Shown here one piece after another: positions 5,274 to 5,565 of a DNA stretch of 5,565 nucleotides. The position numbers were made by a program, and so were the translations under genes. The first letter of the stretch is position 1. The number at the start of each line of letters is the position of its first letter. Source of the DNA: an uncultured Clostridia bacterium (GTDB lineage Bacteria; Bacillota; Clostridia; Peptostreptococcales; Anaerovoracaceae); assembly GCA_934255545.1 (NCBI GenBank), contig CAKQOE010000066.1:1-5565 (forward strand), read 5' to 3'. Under the pieces are notes generated by a model. That model did no database searches. It was given only the letters and a program-made list of their open reading frames with translations, and was not told the DNA's origin.

Positions 5274-5351
5274 TTTAGTAATTTTTATTATCGGTGTTTA
5301 TAATACTTATACTACTTTTACGTTCAGTCGTCAATGCCTTCTATTACTAAA
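5274..5351. repeat. 9-base inverted repeat bracketing the operon promoter
   Basis: TTTAGTAAT at 5274-5282 and its exact reverse complement ATTACTAAA at 5343-5351 enclose 60 bases that contain the whole promoter of the 160-aa gene. The two arms cannot form an RNA stem in the operon mRNA, because the distal arm lies upstream of the predicted start site. They may be operator half-sites, or ends of an invertible promoter segment, but the arms are short and AT-rich, so chance is a serious alternative. Confidence 0.35.
5306..5334 (-). promoter_or_regulatory. Strong sigma-70/SigA-type promoter of the two-gene operon
   Basis: On the minus strand TTGACG (5329-5334), exactly 17 bases and TATAAG (5306-5311) match consensus at five of six positions each. 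This is the best promoter in the window. Transcription would begin near 5299 and leave a leader of about 40 bases before the ATG at 5260. Confidence 0.75.
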
Positions 5352-5361
5352 GCTTGTAGTA
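5345..5361. repeat. Imperfect palindrome just upstream of the operon promoter
   Basis: TACTAAAGCTTGTAGTA has perfect 5-base arms (TACTA and TAGTA) around a 7-base, partly symmetrical centre containing AAGCTT. It ends 10 bases upstream of the -35 box, a usual position for an activator site. It overlaps the distal arm of the longer-range inverted repeat at 5343-5351. Confidence 0.4.
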
Positions 5362-5386
5362 TTATTATTATCAGGTTTTTTACACG

Positions 5387-5421
5387 AAACCCTCTCGACC
5401 ATGATGGCCGGGAGGGTTTTT
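5387..5421. terminator. Long hairpin terminator between the partial gene and the operon
   Basis: AAACCCTC (5387-5394) pairs with GAGGGTTT (5412-5419). The stem continues inward by T-G, C-G and G-C pairs, one A/C mismatch and two C-G pairs to the loop ATGAT (5401-5405). On the plus strand it ends in five T residues (5417-5421), a textbook tail. On the minus strand, the direction of the genes, the tail is only TTT followed by CGTGT. It most likely still ends the partial gene on the right, 20-odd bases past its stop, and can act in both directions. Confidence 0.75.
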
Positions 5422-5440
5422 CTATTCTATAAGCTGGAAT

Positions 5441-5565
5441 TTACCGAATGACCTTTTCAAACCGGAACATTCCGTCCGGGAACTGCTCGTCCAGTTCTTC
5501 AGAGCACATTTCCGGATCATTCGGATCTTGGTGATATTTATTAAAAAACTCTACAATGTGGAAGC
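5441..5565 (-). CDS. C-terminal end of an unrecognised acidic protein, 5' end outside window
   Basis: Only the last 40 codons are present, entering from the right edge and stopping at 5441-5443. The frame is open throughout, and the terminator at 5387-5421 follows 19 bases after the stop, which supports a real gene end. The visible peptide is acidic, includes HQDPNDPEMCSEELDEQFPDG in its middle and ends MFRFEKVIR. I recognise no family and no motif that assigns a function; the missing N-terminal part is needed. The terminator and the strong promoter after it indicate that the gene is not co-transcribed with the 160-aa gene. Confidence 0.6.
   Translation of the reverse strand, partial: FHIVEFFNKYHQDPNDPEMCSEELDEQFPDGMFRFEKVIR

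Noticed and set aside
1..5565. CRISPR array, insertion sequence, tRNA or known defence system
   Set aside because: No regularly spaced repeats, transposase, cloverleaf, or defence-family motif was found on either strand.

Overview
The window looks like chromosome of an anaerobic, low-to-moderate GC member of the Bacillota, most likely a gut clostridial lineage (Lachnospiraceae or Ruminococcaceae type). The grounds are strong GGAGG-type ribosome binding sites, Gram-positive signal peptides, an S-layer-homology (SLH) cell-wall anchor and the codon use. This is inference from style and gene content; no marker gene is present. Every gene I can support lies on the minus strand, so the region is transcribed from high to low coordinates.

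Reading in that direction: 5441-5565 is the C-terminus of an unrecognised acidic protein. A long hairpin at 5387-5421 follows it. A strong promoter (5306-5334) then drives an AT-rich two-gene operon of unknown function. Its genes encode 160 aa (4778-5260) and 60 aa (4615-4797), overlap by 20 bases and are probably translationally coupled. The next 335 bases (4280-4614) hold no intact gene, but do hold two overlapping open stretches that look like one small frameshifted gene. After that come a TfoX N-terminal-domain protein (3944-4279) and a SotB-type major facilitator efflux permease with its own promoter (2691-3866). A 279-base spacer with two GC-rich hairpins separates these from two secreted-protein genes: an SLH-anchored alpha/beta hydrolase (1161-2411) and a formylglycine-generating-enzyme-like (FGE-like) protein that runs off the left edge (1-1058).

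Functionally, the left half is a cell-surface module. It pairs a hydrolase held on the wall by three SLH repeats with an exported FGE-fold protein that lacks one of the two catalytic cysteines of true FGE. Their upstream regions share a TTCGTAT-containing element, doubled in front of the FGE-like gene. The centre is a housekeeping or accessory pair (TfoX-like protein, exporter). The right half is an unannotated low-GC operon whose promoter is bracketed by short inverted repeats. I see no CRISPR array, tRNA, rRNA, insertion sequence or recognisable defence system.
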